DNA of 64,000 bases from Reticulascus tulasneorum (Eukaryota; Ascomycota; Sordariomycetes; Glomerellales; Reticulascaceae): positions 124,001 through 188,000 of the forward strand of contig LSAX01000002.1 of the NCBI GenBank assembly GCA_001557505.1, read 5' to 3'. Position numbers and translations under genes: made by a program. Below are positions 32,469 to 44,238 of this stretch, piece after piece; within the stretch, counting starts at the first letter, position 1; every line of letters begins with the position of its first letter. The notes under the pieces were generated by a model that did not search any database, was not told the origin of the DNA, and was given only the letters and a program-made list of their open reading frames with translations.

Positions 32469-33753
32469 TCAGACTAGAGGGCCACTGGTCGTGCCCTCAA
32501 CGTTCCAGCTATGTCAAGTATACATATAGGCTTACAGTGGAGCATGTACGTGAGCATGTCCATAGTGCCGCCATCCTTGTTTACTTAGCACCACAGTATC
32601 TGTATGTAAAGGATAATTTGTAGCTGGTGCTCGTATACCATTAAGTGGACGATAACGCAGAGTGCGCCAGGGATAAACATAAAGTCGAGATACGTAAGGG
32701 CGGGGGCAAACTTATTGGCCCTCGCCAGACGTATTGGGTATTGTGAATGGCAAAAGCTCCGGGGAGCTAACGAGTCGCTTATACTCGTAAATAGAGATTG
32801 TCAGGTCTTTTCATAGGACTCTCTACGCTTCGGATTGACAATGGGGATCAAGATCCCAACTATAACCTCGTCTAGATATGGACATACCTCGCGGCTGTGC
32901 TCCTACTGCATCATCTGTCACTCATTTCCTCTGGTAGTTGCACCACTAATGATAGATACCCAGAAAGCTTGAACCCTGCGACTCGAAATGCCGAAACCCG
33001 GGTTGATACGGCACACATCATCCGTTGGCTCGACTATCCAGTAAGTAGTCGCCCCAAGTAAGATAAGCTGACATAAGGGCCTTCTCAAAACCCGAGAGGC
33101 ACAACGTAACTACTCAACATACTTCTTACAGCAATTTGCTGCTTTGATAGGCTCAGCAGTGTTCTGTTGTTTGAGACAAAAATAAGTGGATTCGCCTCGT
33201 TGTGAATGGCCAACACGCAAGCTCTCGAGCCCACCAGATAGGGAAACTCGTTTAGCACCAACGCACTTTTATTAGCTCACCATTCTAAAAAAATCCTTTT
33301 CATCTATCAACTATCAACAGAACATTGCAGCTCGGCACATCAGTATGCGTCAAAGTGAATGCTACTCGGGCACCTGCGCACAACTTTATATCTAATATGG
33401 ACAGCAGACCATGTGTGACAAGCCATGGACCCGGGACTACTTTAAAATGCAACTGTCAATTCATGGAAATGAGGAACGGTCAAACAAATTATTGGATCCA
33501 TGTATTAAAGTTTGGACCAGTGACAATGCTGTCATGTTTAAATGATTGGTGAATTTAACCTGGGAGCAGTCATTTGGAGATGCAGACAATATAGGTTATG
33601 TTATTTAAGGTTGAAATCGGAAAGGTTAAGTCTCACAATGACAACTCTCGCGGTTTCATTTTGACGTGATAATGAAGGAGAACCACTCGCTAGTACCTAT
33701 TAACGGTACCAAACCACTGGTCCCGACTTTGAGAGTGCCGCCAAGCAAACGCC
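32469..33753. other. Intergenic between P450 and flavin oxidase
   Basis: About 1.3 kb with no supported gene. It contains the distal promoter of the P450 and the 3' region of the oxidase. Base composition is slightly AT-rich near 33280-33560. Confidence 0.4.
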
Positions 33754-35255
33754 CTACATCTTGTTCCAAGTGCCTAGATCCGGGTACATGACGTTGAATA
33801 CATTTTTTGGGTCGTACTTGGCCTTGAGAGCACGAAGTTGTTTCGCACTTTCAGCACCAAAGAATTGACCAAGGTCAGTAGCATCTGGCCCAGTAAAGCT
33901 CCAGTAGCCCTTCTCCAACTTCAAGCCTGCTTTAATGATTTCTGGGTATAGATTGTTGCCCCAATCAGCAGCTGCTTGTTTCGCTGCTGAATCTCCCTCC
34001 ATTCCAATGGGTACGGTTGCTTCTAGAGTAAGAACAAAATGGGGGAAGCGGTTTGCAAAGACGGACTCGGCGTTTTGCACCGTTCCTTTCCCGTGGGAGT
34101 TGTGCACGACAATTCCTGACATGGGAGGGGGTGGATGACTTTCGATGAGATCGAGTAAGCCCGGACTCAAAACACTGACGGATGCGGAACGCCTAGACAC
34201 ATAGTACAACTTGTGGCTAAAGCTTGGCGCTGTCTCTTCGAGGAACTCTGAAGGGGTTTCTTGAGTCTTGTCAGTACTGCGAATCACCATGACAAGTGCG
34301 ATCTCTTACTTTCTTCAACTGAGGAGCTCAGAACGGTCCCCAACCCTTTGATCTTCTCGAGGAAGCGTGCCGCGTTCTGTTCACCCCCAGCCTCAATTTC
34401 GTATGTATAAAGAAGCAGAACAACTGTCGCTGCACCCAGATTGAATAGAAACAAATCGCCAGAAAAATTGTCTGGCAGGGTTTGCCCGGATTCTAAGCCG
34501 GCGGCGACTCGTCTCGCATCCGTGTAGGGGAACGTGAGTACACCCGCGTGCTGCTTAAACATCGGGTATGTCTTGATGCGTAGCTCGGTTACGACGCCGA
34601 AGCTCCCAAGTCCGGCCCCTTTTAGAGCCCAGAGTAGCTCCTTGTTTTCCGCATCATCAGTGTCAACAATCGTTCCATTTGCGAGGACGACGCGGGCGCC
34701 AACGATCTGATCCACTCCCATCCCGTACTTCCCATTGTAGGAACCATAACCTCCGCCGCAAGCCCAGCCGACATAACCAACCTCGTTGCACCATCCGGTT
34801 GGCGAGAATAGTTCCATGGTCTCCAGAAATGCTGCCAACTTGCCGCTGAGTACACCACCACCAATGCGAGCAAATCGACGGTCCGCCGACACCGCAATGT
34901 CATCCAGCGAGCGCATATCAAAGTTGACGCCTCCATGTACAAATCCACGACCGTACGTGTCATGGCCCCCATTTCGAATCGCAACAGCAAGGCCATTCTC
35001 AGTCAAGAATCGCATCGCTTTGGAGATGTCTTGTTCGGTTTTTGGCCGCACTAGTGCTATCGGTTGGATTACCATCGCTCTGTTGTTGATCCGCCTGATA
35101 CTCTCAAACGCAGGAGCGGACTTGGTGTAAATAGTAGCTTCTGGAATCAGCTGAAGCAAAGGGACTAGTTGCGGTGCGTCAGCCCCCAACATGGTACTAT
35201 TACTCCCTGGTGGGCTCGTCGCTCTGTACTCGCTACCCGCGTGAATGAACGTCAT
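33754..35255 (-). CDS. FAD-linked oxidoreductase (BBE-like, PCMH-type)
   Basis: Two exons, 35255-34310 and 34247-33754, are joined in phase by a 62-nt intron (GTAAGA donor, ACTGAC branch, TTCAG acceptor), giving 479 residues. The FAD domain has the IRNGGHDTYGRG block, whose His normally binds flavin covalently, and a glycine-rich GYVGWACGGGYGSYNGKYG stretch. The C-terminal end is the berberine-bridge motif NVFNVMYPDLG with preceding YDPKN. Berberine-bridge-like oxidases oxidise sugars, alcohols or secondary metabolites with oxygen. No signal peptide is visible, so it may act inside the cell or in a vesicle. It lies 1.4 kb upstream of the P450 on the same strand. Confidence 0.88.
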
Positions 35256-37352
35256 GCTGGTAGTATGACTGTGGGGGTCGTAATAATCTGGGAAATTGCT
35301 TCAAAACCAAGATCCAGGCCTTTTAACTCCGACGGATAGTGCTTGATCGACAAATCTTATTTGGGTTTACTTCGTCACTCAGGTGTTGCGGTAAACGGAA
35401 TTTCGTGTGAATACTTGCTAAAACTGTTCATAAGGGGGAGGGGCTACTGAAGGTTGATTATAATTGCTGGAGAGAATGGAGAGAGTCATGCTGATGATGC
35501 GTTTGGAAACCAGGATATCGGCTGCTTACAGAAACTTAACCAACTAAGAAATGTCTAAGGCTTATCTGTCGGTCCTACAGCTGTACCACAAGTGAGTTCC
35601 GTCTGGCGTCTTAGTGGCAAAGTCTCTTCTCTCTTGACTTTGGACCCACAATCTAGCTGAAAATGTTCCTTTCTATACGAGGCCTACGTTCAAGGTTAGC
35701 CGATCACGTAAGAATGCACTGCGTTGGCAATTTATAGTAGAATGCTTCGGCACATGGAACTAACAAGGGTTGACTGTCCATAAGCGTTTGTACGTAACCA
35801 TATTTACACGATTTTATGTACTTCGACCAGCTACAATTATTACAACCGTCGTGGACCCAACAAAGGTTATGGGGCTGGTCAACAGCATCTATTGCGTGTC
35901 TAGGGAGGCACAGGCTATAAATTCCGAGAGCCGCGGTGGCTGATAACCACCCAACACGCGTTGAGCACGCCACAATTGCCAGTATCACGAAAATCTTAGC
36001 TTCTGGGAGTTGCAACGATGATGTTCGACGCCGTCACAGTGATGCTGGAAGAGTCAGTCTTTACGTAGAGATATCTTCCGCTTGTAAAAGCACGTAATTC
36101 TTGTGAGCAACACGAGCCAGCTCACATAGACTAATTGGAGGAACATGAATGGCATTGGCTAGAGTGTTGTAAAAGTATCGAAGCATTAAACTAGCGAATT
36201 TAGCATGACAACACACCCGAGATCCTTCTCACCCCGTCGATCATAATGACAACTACCGCGGGGAGTTCTACTCCACCCCGCAGGGATATCGGGTCGGTAA
36301 ATCATGTGTAAATGTTCCCGTTAATTGTCCAAATGGTGCAACGCCCATGACCACTTTCTTCGTTTGCTTCTGTCTACCACACCACTACGTTAGGGTCCAA
36401 ACTTAGCTCAAAGTCGGGGTTTGCTGTTCTCCAGAGCAGATGATAACGCTCAATACCCGAACAACGCTACGATCTGAAATGCCTGTACGTTGCATTATGT
36501 CAAAGTGGTCTGTGAACGCCCAAGGGTTGTTCTGGGACAATGCTTCGGCCCCACGCTGCGGAATTGCATCACAGCCAAGTTAGTCAGCGAGCTGATTTCC
36601 GTGACCACAAGTTAGCGTGATGAGTCCCGCGTTATCCCCAGGCTAAAGTAGTGTCCGATAGCTGGGGAACAACTGAGTCAGAGCCTACATGACGCAAACA
36701 CACAGCAGTGGAGGCGGCAACTCAATTAACGTAGTTGCCGGTTCCAAAAAAAGCAACTGTTCCGCGCCTACACCATGCTGCGGACTCTAACCGCAGACGC
36801 TCAAGGAGAACTGAGCCCATATGAGGTAGCTCGTACCTGTCTAAGTTCCCGGAACAAGCTCGGCATCTTACCACTCTGGTGGTACGGCGAATCTGACTCA
36901 CCGCTTCACATTCGACTCGGTTAAAATAAATGCGGAAGGCGTCCATGGTTGATTTGGATGTGCACGCTAAGGTGAGGCAACTCACAAACCCCGAAGTTTC
37001 TAGAGATCGGAGTTAAATTATATCCGGTAGCACTGGCCGGTAGTTTTGTTGATTCCCGTTGGGATCAAGAACCTTACCCGAACAAGCTCACTAGCCGCTC
37101 TTCTTTGATCTTACCTCAGCAACAGCAATGCCGTGAAGGCCGAAATGTTTACTTGAATTCATGTCAAAAAATACCCGTCTGAAGCTCTATGACAGTGGAC
37201 TGGGTCCGCTGGAGCCTGTCGCAAATGGCCCGGGACAGCCTCAACGAATGAAGGTCACTACATATAAAGGGGGGAAAAGCTAGTCCCGACATGATTTTCA
37301 GATCCCATCCTCTTTCTTGTCTGGTGCTATCTTGAACGAGCTGTTTCAGAAG
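35256..37352. other. Long gene-poor stretch
   Basis: About 2.1 kb between divergent starts of the flavin oxidase and dienelactone hydrolase. Only short frames without family resemblance were found. An imperfect inverted repeat, GCGGGGAGT and ACTCCACCCCGC, lies at about 36258-36283. I saw no transposon ends or RNA genes. Confidence 0.4.
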
Positions 37353-38221
37353 ATGGCGTCGAATCCAATGTCGGAATGTTGTACCATCCCACAGTATCAT
37401 AAGGGGGAAGCTACGGGGGCTTTGGTAACTATCGGAAGCAGTGTGTCTGCCGCCCACGCATGGTTTTCTATAGCTAATTCTTAGCAGCTGTCGCATATTT
37501 GTCAGAACCAGCTGCCAATAATGACAATAGTGTAGCGATTTTACTCTTGTCAGATGGGTTTGGGCTGTGTGGAAACGCGAAGCTACTCTCAGATAGGTTC
37601 GCCGCCCACGGTTTCCTCACCGTGGTTCCAGATCTATTTGAGGGAGACGCATTTCCTGATCCTCGTCCCCTGGATTTCAACCTTCAAAGCTGGCTCAGAG
37701 AAGGTGCTGGGGGTAGAGGGCATATGATGGAGGTCGTTGACCCGATCGTGGAGAGTATGATTAAGTGGCTCAAGACCGAGAAGGGTATCAAAAGAATCGG
37801 CGGATTGGGTTACTGTTTTGGCGGAAAGGCATGGATGAACATCTTCGGTACTATGTAGCGATGACTAACACGGCTACAGTATGTCGTGCGATACCTCCGC
37901 GGCTCTTTTATCGATGCTGGCTTCATTGCGCACCCAACCAACACAACTGCATCCGAGGTGGCTGCCATCGAAGGGCCATTATCTATAGCAGCAGCCGACA
38001 CTGATCAAATCTTCTCGATTAAAAAGAGGTATGAGACGGAAGAAATCTTGAAGAACAATACTGCGAAACTCGCATGGCAGATGAATGTCTATTCTGACGT
38101 AAGTCATGGCTTCGCGGCTCGAGCAAACAGAGATGAGCGCAGTGAAAAATGGGCGATGGATCAAGCTTTTCTACAAGCGGTTGCCTGGATGAACGAGCAT
38201 TTGATCAATAAGTTTGATTAG
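37353..38221 (+). CDS. Dienelactone hydrolase family protein
   Basis: Three exons, 37353-37440, 37485-37828 and 37880-38221, give 257 residues. The N-terminus (MASNPMSECC...GEATG) is typical for fungal members. The catalytic Cys140 lies in GYCFGGK, the acid residue in AAADTDQIF and the His in DVSHGFAAR, so the triad is intact. The second intron has a GC donor (GCATGG) instead of GT, with a GACTAAC branch and CTACAG acceptor. Only this splice gives the expected GGKYVVRYL join. The enzyme hydrolyses lactones in aromatic ring-cleavage pathways, or related esters, in the cytosol. It is convergent with the ACC-deaminase-like gene. Confidence 0.85.
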
Positions 38222-38589
38222 CAGTTTCTTAACTACACCGAACTTCATCCATCAGTGCAAGCTTGTCACACAGCTTGCTGCGCTCAGTTTCGGTTCCCAA
38301 GGAAGATTTTGTAAAACCCAGTTCTAGCCTTTGATACAACTAGTGATATTTGATATATAGATTGATATTTAGATTAGATTAGAAGTGTATTAGCCAGCAA
38401 AAAAGGTTAGCAGCTCAACAGAAGGTCGTTCCTTTTCGATGTTTATGAGATTATCAGTCAATCAACGTTGCCCTCCATGACTTATTGGCATGATATCAAT
38501 TTGGAGCACCACTATACAGCCAACGGGAAACGATCAATAACCTTTTTCACGGGAGGCGTAGTTACAGGAACTTGAGCATTCCAAAACGC
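38222..38589. other. Convergent intergenic region
   Basis: This is 368 bp between two 3' ends. AT-rich at 38339-38400 (TGATATTTGATATATAG-like phrases), probably polyadenylation sequences. No gene. Confidence 0.4.
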
Positions 38590-39718
38590 CTATCTTAAAT
38601 CTGGATAGGCGCTTAAGGACAAAACACCACCTGTATGAACAAACAGAATGTGTCCTTGGATCTCTTCCATCCTTATCATTTCGCATAGCCCCGTGAGCGC
38701 TTTCCCTGAGTATACCGGGTCCGCTACTAATCCCTCAATGCTGGCGGCCAACTTGGTGTTTTCTCCGGTCCTTTCATCCAACCGCCCGTACGCGCCTGCA
38801 TGCCATCTGCGATCTATCTCGAAGTCGGCTTCGGTTATTTCGTTCTCTGACAGGCCAATTTTCCCTGCTGTGGTCCTAGCTATAGCCAAAACTAAAGCAC
38901 TCATTTCTTCAGTGTCTTTTGGGCTGGCTTGCACCCCTATCAGTCTTCGTTTTCTGAATGTTTTCCCTTGCTTTGCTTTTTGTTTCTCGACGAGCTTGAA
39001 ACCTGCCACCATTCCTGCCAGTGTGCTTCCGGACATCAATGCTACAACGATCACGTCGAAGATAACATTCATCTCACGCTCCTGCTCGGCGATCTCGAAA
39101 GCCCATCGCGCGTAGCCCAGCCCACCGAGCGGGTGTTTCGATGCGCCGGATGGAATCCAATATCCGTTTCTGCTTTCTATCAGATCTTTTAAAGACACAT
39201 TCGAAGGATTCTCATGCACTGCAGACATCAAATGGGTCAGCTGTACATTCCCCAGCTCCGTATATTCCATCTTATGAGAACTCGATTCAGCAGTCTTCTC
39301 TAGAACCAAATCTTCTATTAGAAGCACTGCTTTGAATCCGGACTTTGCGGCTGCGGCTGCGACCTGTCTAACATGATTGCTTTGAATGCCCCCTTCAGTG
39401 ATTAGGTGAGTCGGCTTTGGGGACTGGCGGAGTGCATCGGCAACCACTTTGGCAACTTGTCAATGTCCCAGTACCTGTCTGTCTGTTTGTCTCAAGGTCT
39501 CCGGAAGACTGACCATATTCAAGCTTACGTAGCTTGTTTCCACCTCCTCCTCCTAGACCACTGTTCGAATCTTCCCGTTTGACGAATATTTGAATTGGGT
39601 TTGGCTGGTTCTTCGCAAGGTGTGCTGTCAAATTGGGAAGTTGCTCAATTGGGGCCGGCGTCGGGAAAAGCAGAGCCTGGCGAGGGATCGAGGCAAAAGG
39701 GTCTGGAAGATTCACCAT
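38590..39718 (-). CDS. PLP enzyme: ACC deaminase / D-cysteine desulfhydrase family
   Basis: Two exons, 39718-39514 and 39446-38590, with a GTCAGT donor and AAAG acceptor, give 353 residues. PLP is bound by Lys62 in the GGGNKLRKLEY motif. The next exon supplies ITEGGIQSNHVRQVAAAAA, which contacts PLP phosphate and the substrate carboxylate. PSGASKHPLGGLGY, SGSTLAGMVAGF and VHTGGVLSLSAYP are further family blocks. Length matches ACC deaminases (about 340-360). The likely reaction is breakdown of the ethylene precursor ACC to oxobutyrate and ammonia, or of D-cysteine. The second option is open because the residues that separate the two activities need an alignment. The splice acceptor could lie nine bases away. 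Confidence 0.85.
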
Positions 39719-40821
39719 TTTTGCGGAACCTGGTTCTAGTTTGACCTGTTCAAAAGTGGTTTCGATATGGTGCAGGTCTAAGAGGTTGGAGGCCGTTCTT
39801 TTATGTGGGCAAAAACATTTGGATGCTTACGATATGACATCATGCAAACACAAATTGCGTTGAGTAATTACGATCAGTCCTGCCTTGGTTGAGTCCCCAT
39901 CCCCAAAATAGGCAGGCAGACAGCGATGCATCAATATGCTACGTCCCAAAGACAGATCCCAACTCCATAGATCTTGCCGGTAAAAAGCCTCCTGTTTCCT
40001 GGCGCATCAGCAGCGGCACAAGATCGATCTAAGCAGCCCACAGCGTGTATTCTACGAAGCATTCTCCTATCTGAACCATCCACACCTCGAACACACTAGC
40101 AAAGCCTACAATACGCTTAAATCAGATTCACTGTTGGTCTTGTTGCCCCATCGTCCGAAAGCCCCGTCCCTGTCAAATCCAACAACGTTGCTGATTTTCC
40201 ACAACTTGGCCTCCAGTACTACGCTTCGCCAGAGGGCAGCTAGGCATGGCTGCATACGCCTCAAAATGTACGCGAAGTCTCCGAAGGGTGTGCTGCGTGC
40301 CGATTTTGTCATAGTACGGGACATTCAGTCGAACAAAGGCATGTATGAAATTGAGGTTGTTAACGAGAGATTAAGACGCATAGCATCGAAGCGCTAACGT
40401 CACAAATAAAGGTGTCCTTCCAGTAATGTCGCAATACGCAAATTATCTGCTTGCGAAGAAAGCTACTACGATTATCAGGAAGAACTTATGACGTCAAGCT
40501 TCGTTCAGAGATAACAACAGGGTCAACTGATCTGACGCATCTCATTCACCACCAGACCATGGTTGTGCATGAGATAGCCTATTGGAACGCTACGCTAGGT
40601 GCGGTACGAGCTGCCCCATTGGGAAATTCGTGGCCGTGGCTATCTGGTCGCTGTCCAGGAATGCTAGTATACTCGAGTATAAATATTATCTACCACGCAT
40701 CTCTTGAGCTTCAGCGACCGAATTCGACCAGGGTATGGATCATGGCGCAGTTACTGATTAGAAATTTTGGCATCCTAAAAGCAACGCGACATCCGGCTGA
40801 AAGAACTGGTCGTAGTGCCAA
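39719..40821. other. Intergenic, no supported gene
   Basis: About 1.1 kb between the ACC-deaminase-like start and the end of the next regulator. Frames at 40134-40397 and 40451-41053 (plus) are shadows or unknown. No repeat noticed. Confidence 0.4.
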
Positions 40822-42781
40822 TCAAAAATCAACTACGAGATTTCGTATGGCTGGCCGATGTAGAAAAGGCCAACCCTCTACTGAAACTAAATGGGCTGTC
40901 AATTGGCGTTTCTCTAGGTTCCATTCTGAACTCTTCCAAAAATACCGCAACGACGGTGGTATTTCACCATCCTCGTTTCTGCCCTCCTCTTCCACGTCCA
41001 TCATGCCCTGCAATGCCTTCATAAGAGCGAGGTTGCTCCACCCAGCGTCATGACAGATTGCTGATTTGAAGATACCCAGAGCCTGCTTCCGTATGTCAAG
41101 CCGGCGGCAAATCATGACCACGAAGCAGAGAACTGGAAATAGCCTCAAATCGAACAGGAACCTTCTCCTTTCCAACTTTGCTGTATCCGCAACTTTCTGT
41201 GCGAGCTTGACGATTTCTCGAAAGTCTTCGGTCTTTGCCTCAAACGCCACACCAGTCCTATCCAACCCGCACTCCATGAAAACCAAAGCCGTCAAGAGCT
41301 CGCTCTTGATAACCTGTAGGTCGTGCCGCTCGCGCGGATTGGAAGCTTTCTTTAAGCGTTTGGTTATCTTAGCCTTCCATTGCCTGAGCTGGGCCGCATA
41401 CAAGCATTGCTGCCACTCATAGTCCGTTGATGGAGATATGTTGAGGTCAATTTGGCGACGAAAACTCATGATGAACTCCTGGACGGACGAGAAGCTTTTT
41501 TCCCAATAGCTTAAAACAGTCTCGATGGGAGCCGTGTCTTCGGTCATCATCATAGACCCAAAAGCCCCGAGTTGCCCATACATATCCCTTTGGCAAGTGA
41601 AGTAAGGAGAGAGTGCGCACTTGATAGATATGTGGCGAAAAAGTACCTCCAAGTCTTTCATCTCTTCGTCGAAGATCCCCACGGCGGAGTTTCTACTAGT
41701 GCTTGTAGAAGCACCCTTTTTCGCATTGATATTAAGCAGTTTTTGTCCGTGGGCCATCAAATGGTCTGCGCTATTAATATCTCCTTGAAGAATCTCCAGA
41801 ATAACAAACATGAAGTTCGTCATTAGTAGCGACCGCAACTGTGCCGCAGTTTGATCTGTATTCGCTAGTTGGCGGCGACATAGTGAAATGGCCCTCGAAT
41901 ATTGTCTCAATGCGGCATGATGGTGCATGTCTGTTGTCCCGTGCACTTTTCCTTGCCCCATCAGAAGACGCGCCTGTAACAATTCCTCAATTCCCTTGCA
42001 GGGGTTCTCTGTGGCTCGAGACATTGCAGCAACTGCAAGGACAGCAGACCGAATGCAATCATCCTGAAGGCACTCGCGTATGACAAGACGGTCTATACGG
42101 ACGCCATGACACCAAGAGGACATTTCAGCTAGGATCTGATAGCGAAATGTGTCAAAGTACGCCATCTCCCAAGGACTGAGCACGACTGCTGAAGGACTGA
42201 GACCAACCGGGATGGGAGTATTGCGTGCGTCAGCGTGATGTGTGTGAAAGTGAGGTGCCTCTTGATGGCAAGTAATTTTTCGAAACAAGTCCTCCTTCTG
42301 ACAAGGTTCAACTGGATAGTCCAGAGCCTCTGAGTACATGTCGGCATGCCCAGAATCGTCATCTGCCGGGGCTTGATATCCCAGACAGTCATAGCTCCCA
42401 TTGGAGCAGCGATTGCAAATAGGCTTGGCTTCGTCACATTTTACCCGTCGTCTGTTCGTTCTCTCTATCAGCCGTCAATGCATAAGATGCGCAGAGAGAG
42501 CCCAAAGAGTCTAGGAAAGGAACACAAGCCTTGAGCCAATACCGTTTTAGGCAAACTAGCCCCTGTTTGACCTTAAAGGAAAGGGGTAGATTGGAGGGTT
42601 ACATACACTTTACAAGTGCCACAACCTTAATCTTCTCAGTCACAGACTCCAAAAATACTGACTGCATGGCAAGGGTGTACTTACCAGTTCTCACCTTGGA
42701 ATGTAGAGAGCGTCTGTGCCTCTGCCTCATGTGCAAATTCCCGCAGTCGATTCTTCGCCAATACACCTTTGACTTCGGCAT
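40822..42781 (-). CDS. Zn2Cys6 fungal transcription factor with a 19-nt micro-exon
   Basis: Three exons, 42781-42685, 42625-42607 and 42451-40822, give 581 residues. The zinc cluster is complete only when the tiny middle exon is included: it encodes the first two cysteines. The result is C34, C37, C44, C51, C54, C61 with spacing 2-6-6-2-6 and the RRVKCDEAKP context. Introns are 59 and 155 nt with GTAAGT and GTATGT donors. After the zinc cluster comes the long helical regulatory region (fungal_trans_2 type), with a PSAVVLSPWEMAYFDTFR entry block. It is likely a pathway-specific regulator. Neighbours are the ACC-deaminase-like and dienelactone hydrolase genes, which are possible targets by position only. 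Confidence 0.85.
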
Positions 42782-44238
42782 CTTTACCTTTCCTTGCGGT
42801 TAAAACAGCAGGTCCGTGAGCTCAAGAAGTAGCTCACCCTTTCGTCAGATTCTGCCACAGTATTCTCCTCGAGGAAAGTCCGAAACCGGGTGTTTTCAAC
42901 AATGCAAGTTCCTGGCAATACAAGTTGGAAATGGCCGATGGCACCAAAGCTCCAGTATCGCAAGATCAGCCGAATGGATCGCAAGACGAGAGGGATAGCA
43001 CGAATTCGATAAAGCATCTCGTTTAATCTACAGCCCTCGGAAAGGCTCAGAGGCAATCTACGAAGGGCGTCCTTACTTTGGTCACTGATGACTCAGCACG
43101 ATCTTTCTAGTCAGGGTTGTGATTGTTCTGATTCTCTGGGTCCACATCAGATTGCTACTACCGACAATAGCTGGGTGTTAATGACTTTTTCCTAACTCGG
43201 TAGCTCGTACGTGTTGCACCTATCAGATCCACTGATTCTGCCGTTTTCAATGGTTTCTTGTGAGCGCTACGGCATTTAGGTTCCGAGTGGGTGCCCCGTG
43301 CTACGGCATTTGGGTTCCGAGCGAAAGTATCGTTATATTGACGGCATCGTGGTGTGTGTCAGCATTGATTACAGCTGACGTCACTTGTTAGGGACGACAT
43401 GTCTTTTACGGCTTCAATCAGACGTCGAGCTCTGTTACAACAGGAGCATGGTCAAGAAAATCGACTCCCAGATAGCAAGCTTACTGCCACACCAGGCTTC
43501 ATACTCCTGGCCACCACAATCAGCACCACAATCAGCACCACATCTCGCTTCTGGCAATCCAACTCCGCGGTGATAGTCCTCCATTCCGTAGCCTCCGACC
43601 CTCTGCTCTAAAAGGGTTTGACCTCAATTCCGACATTGCGTTCCCTCGGCACCATCTCCTTTCTCTATACCTCGTCCATGGACCTGTGCTGCATTTGTTT
43701 GGCTACTCCCTCATGCCGGCCTTCTTGCACCTCAAGGGCGGGGACACCGGGGTGCGGTACCAAGCTGGCTTGATGCTTGCCCTGGCGGCGCTGGTACCAA
43801 TTGTGCTTTTTGTTGCGGATGTTTCCGACAGGCTTGTAGATCGGCCTTGTGGAAGGCTTGTTCGTTAGGTTGAAGTTTGGTGTTTTGTAAAGTGCGAATA
43901 GAAATTGCCTCGTAAATGATGATTCTAAATAACGAGGGTTGATTACTCGAACAAGTAATCTTGACGTGCTGATATCTTACATCATTTGATATCTGAGAAT
44001 GCGGTTGGAAATCAAACGAGAGTTTAGTTTGCGTATATGCCACCATCTTTGGCCTTACTTGCTACATCGTGCCGCTCCGGAAGCCTTGCTGTTGCATTTT
44101 GCTGTGCATCGGTTGGTACGTTATCAAAGCTGCAGGTGGCCCAGCATGCATGTCGCAACACAGATTTGATAAAAGATCGTCTCGCAACCAGTTGACCGAT
44201 TGCACAAGTTTCCTCTGCCATTGTTCCACGTCCCCAAG
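42782..44238. other. Intergenic with a short direct repeat
   Basis: About 1.5 kb upstream of the regulator and before the M3 remnant. No gene supported; a plus-strand frame at 43385-43611 has low-complexity Ser/Thr sequence. The direct repeat at 43266-43321 is listed separately. Confidence 0.4.
43266..43321. repeat. Direct repeat, 22 bp, two copies
   Basis: The 22-bp sequence GCTACGGCATTTAGGTTCC(GAG) at 43266-43287 recurs at 43300-43321 with one mismatch. The distance between starts is 34 bp. It is not part of a recognised gene. Confidence 0.8.
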
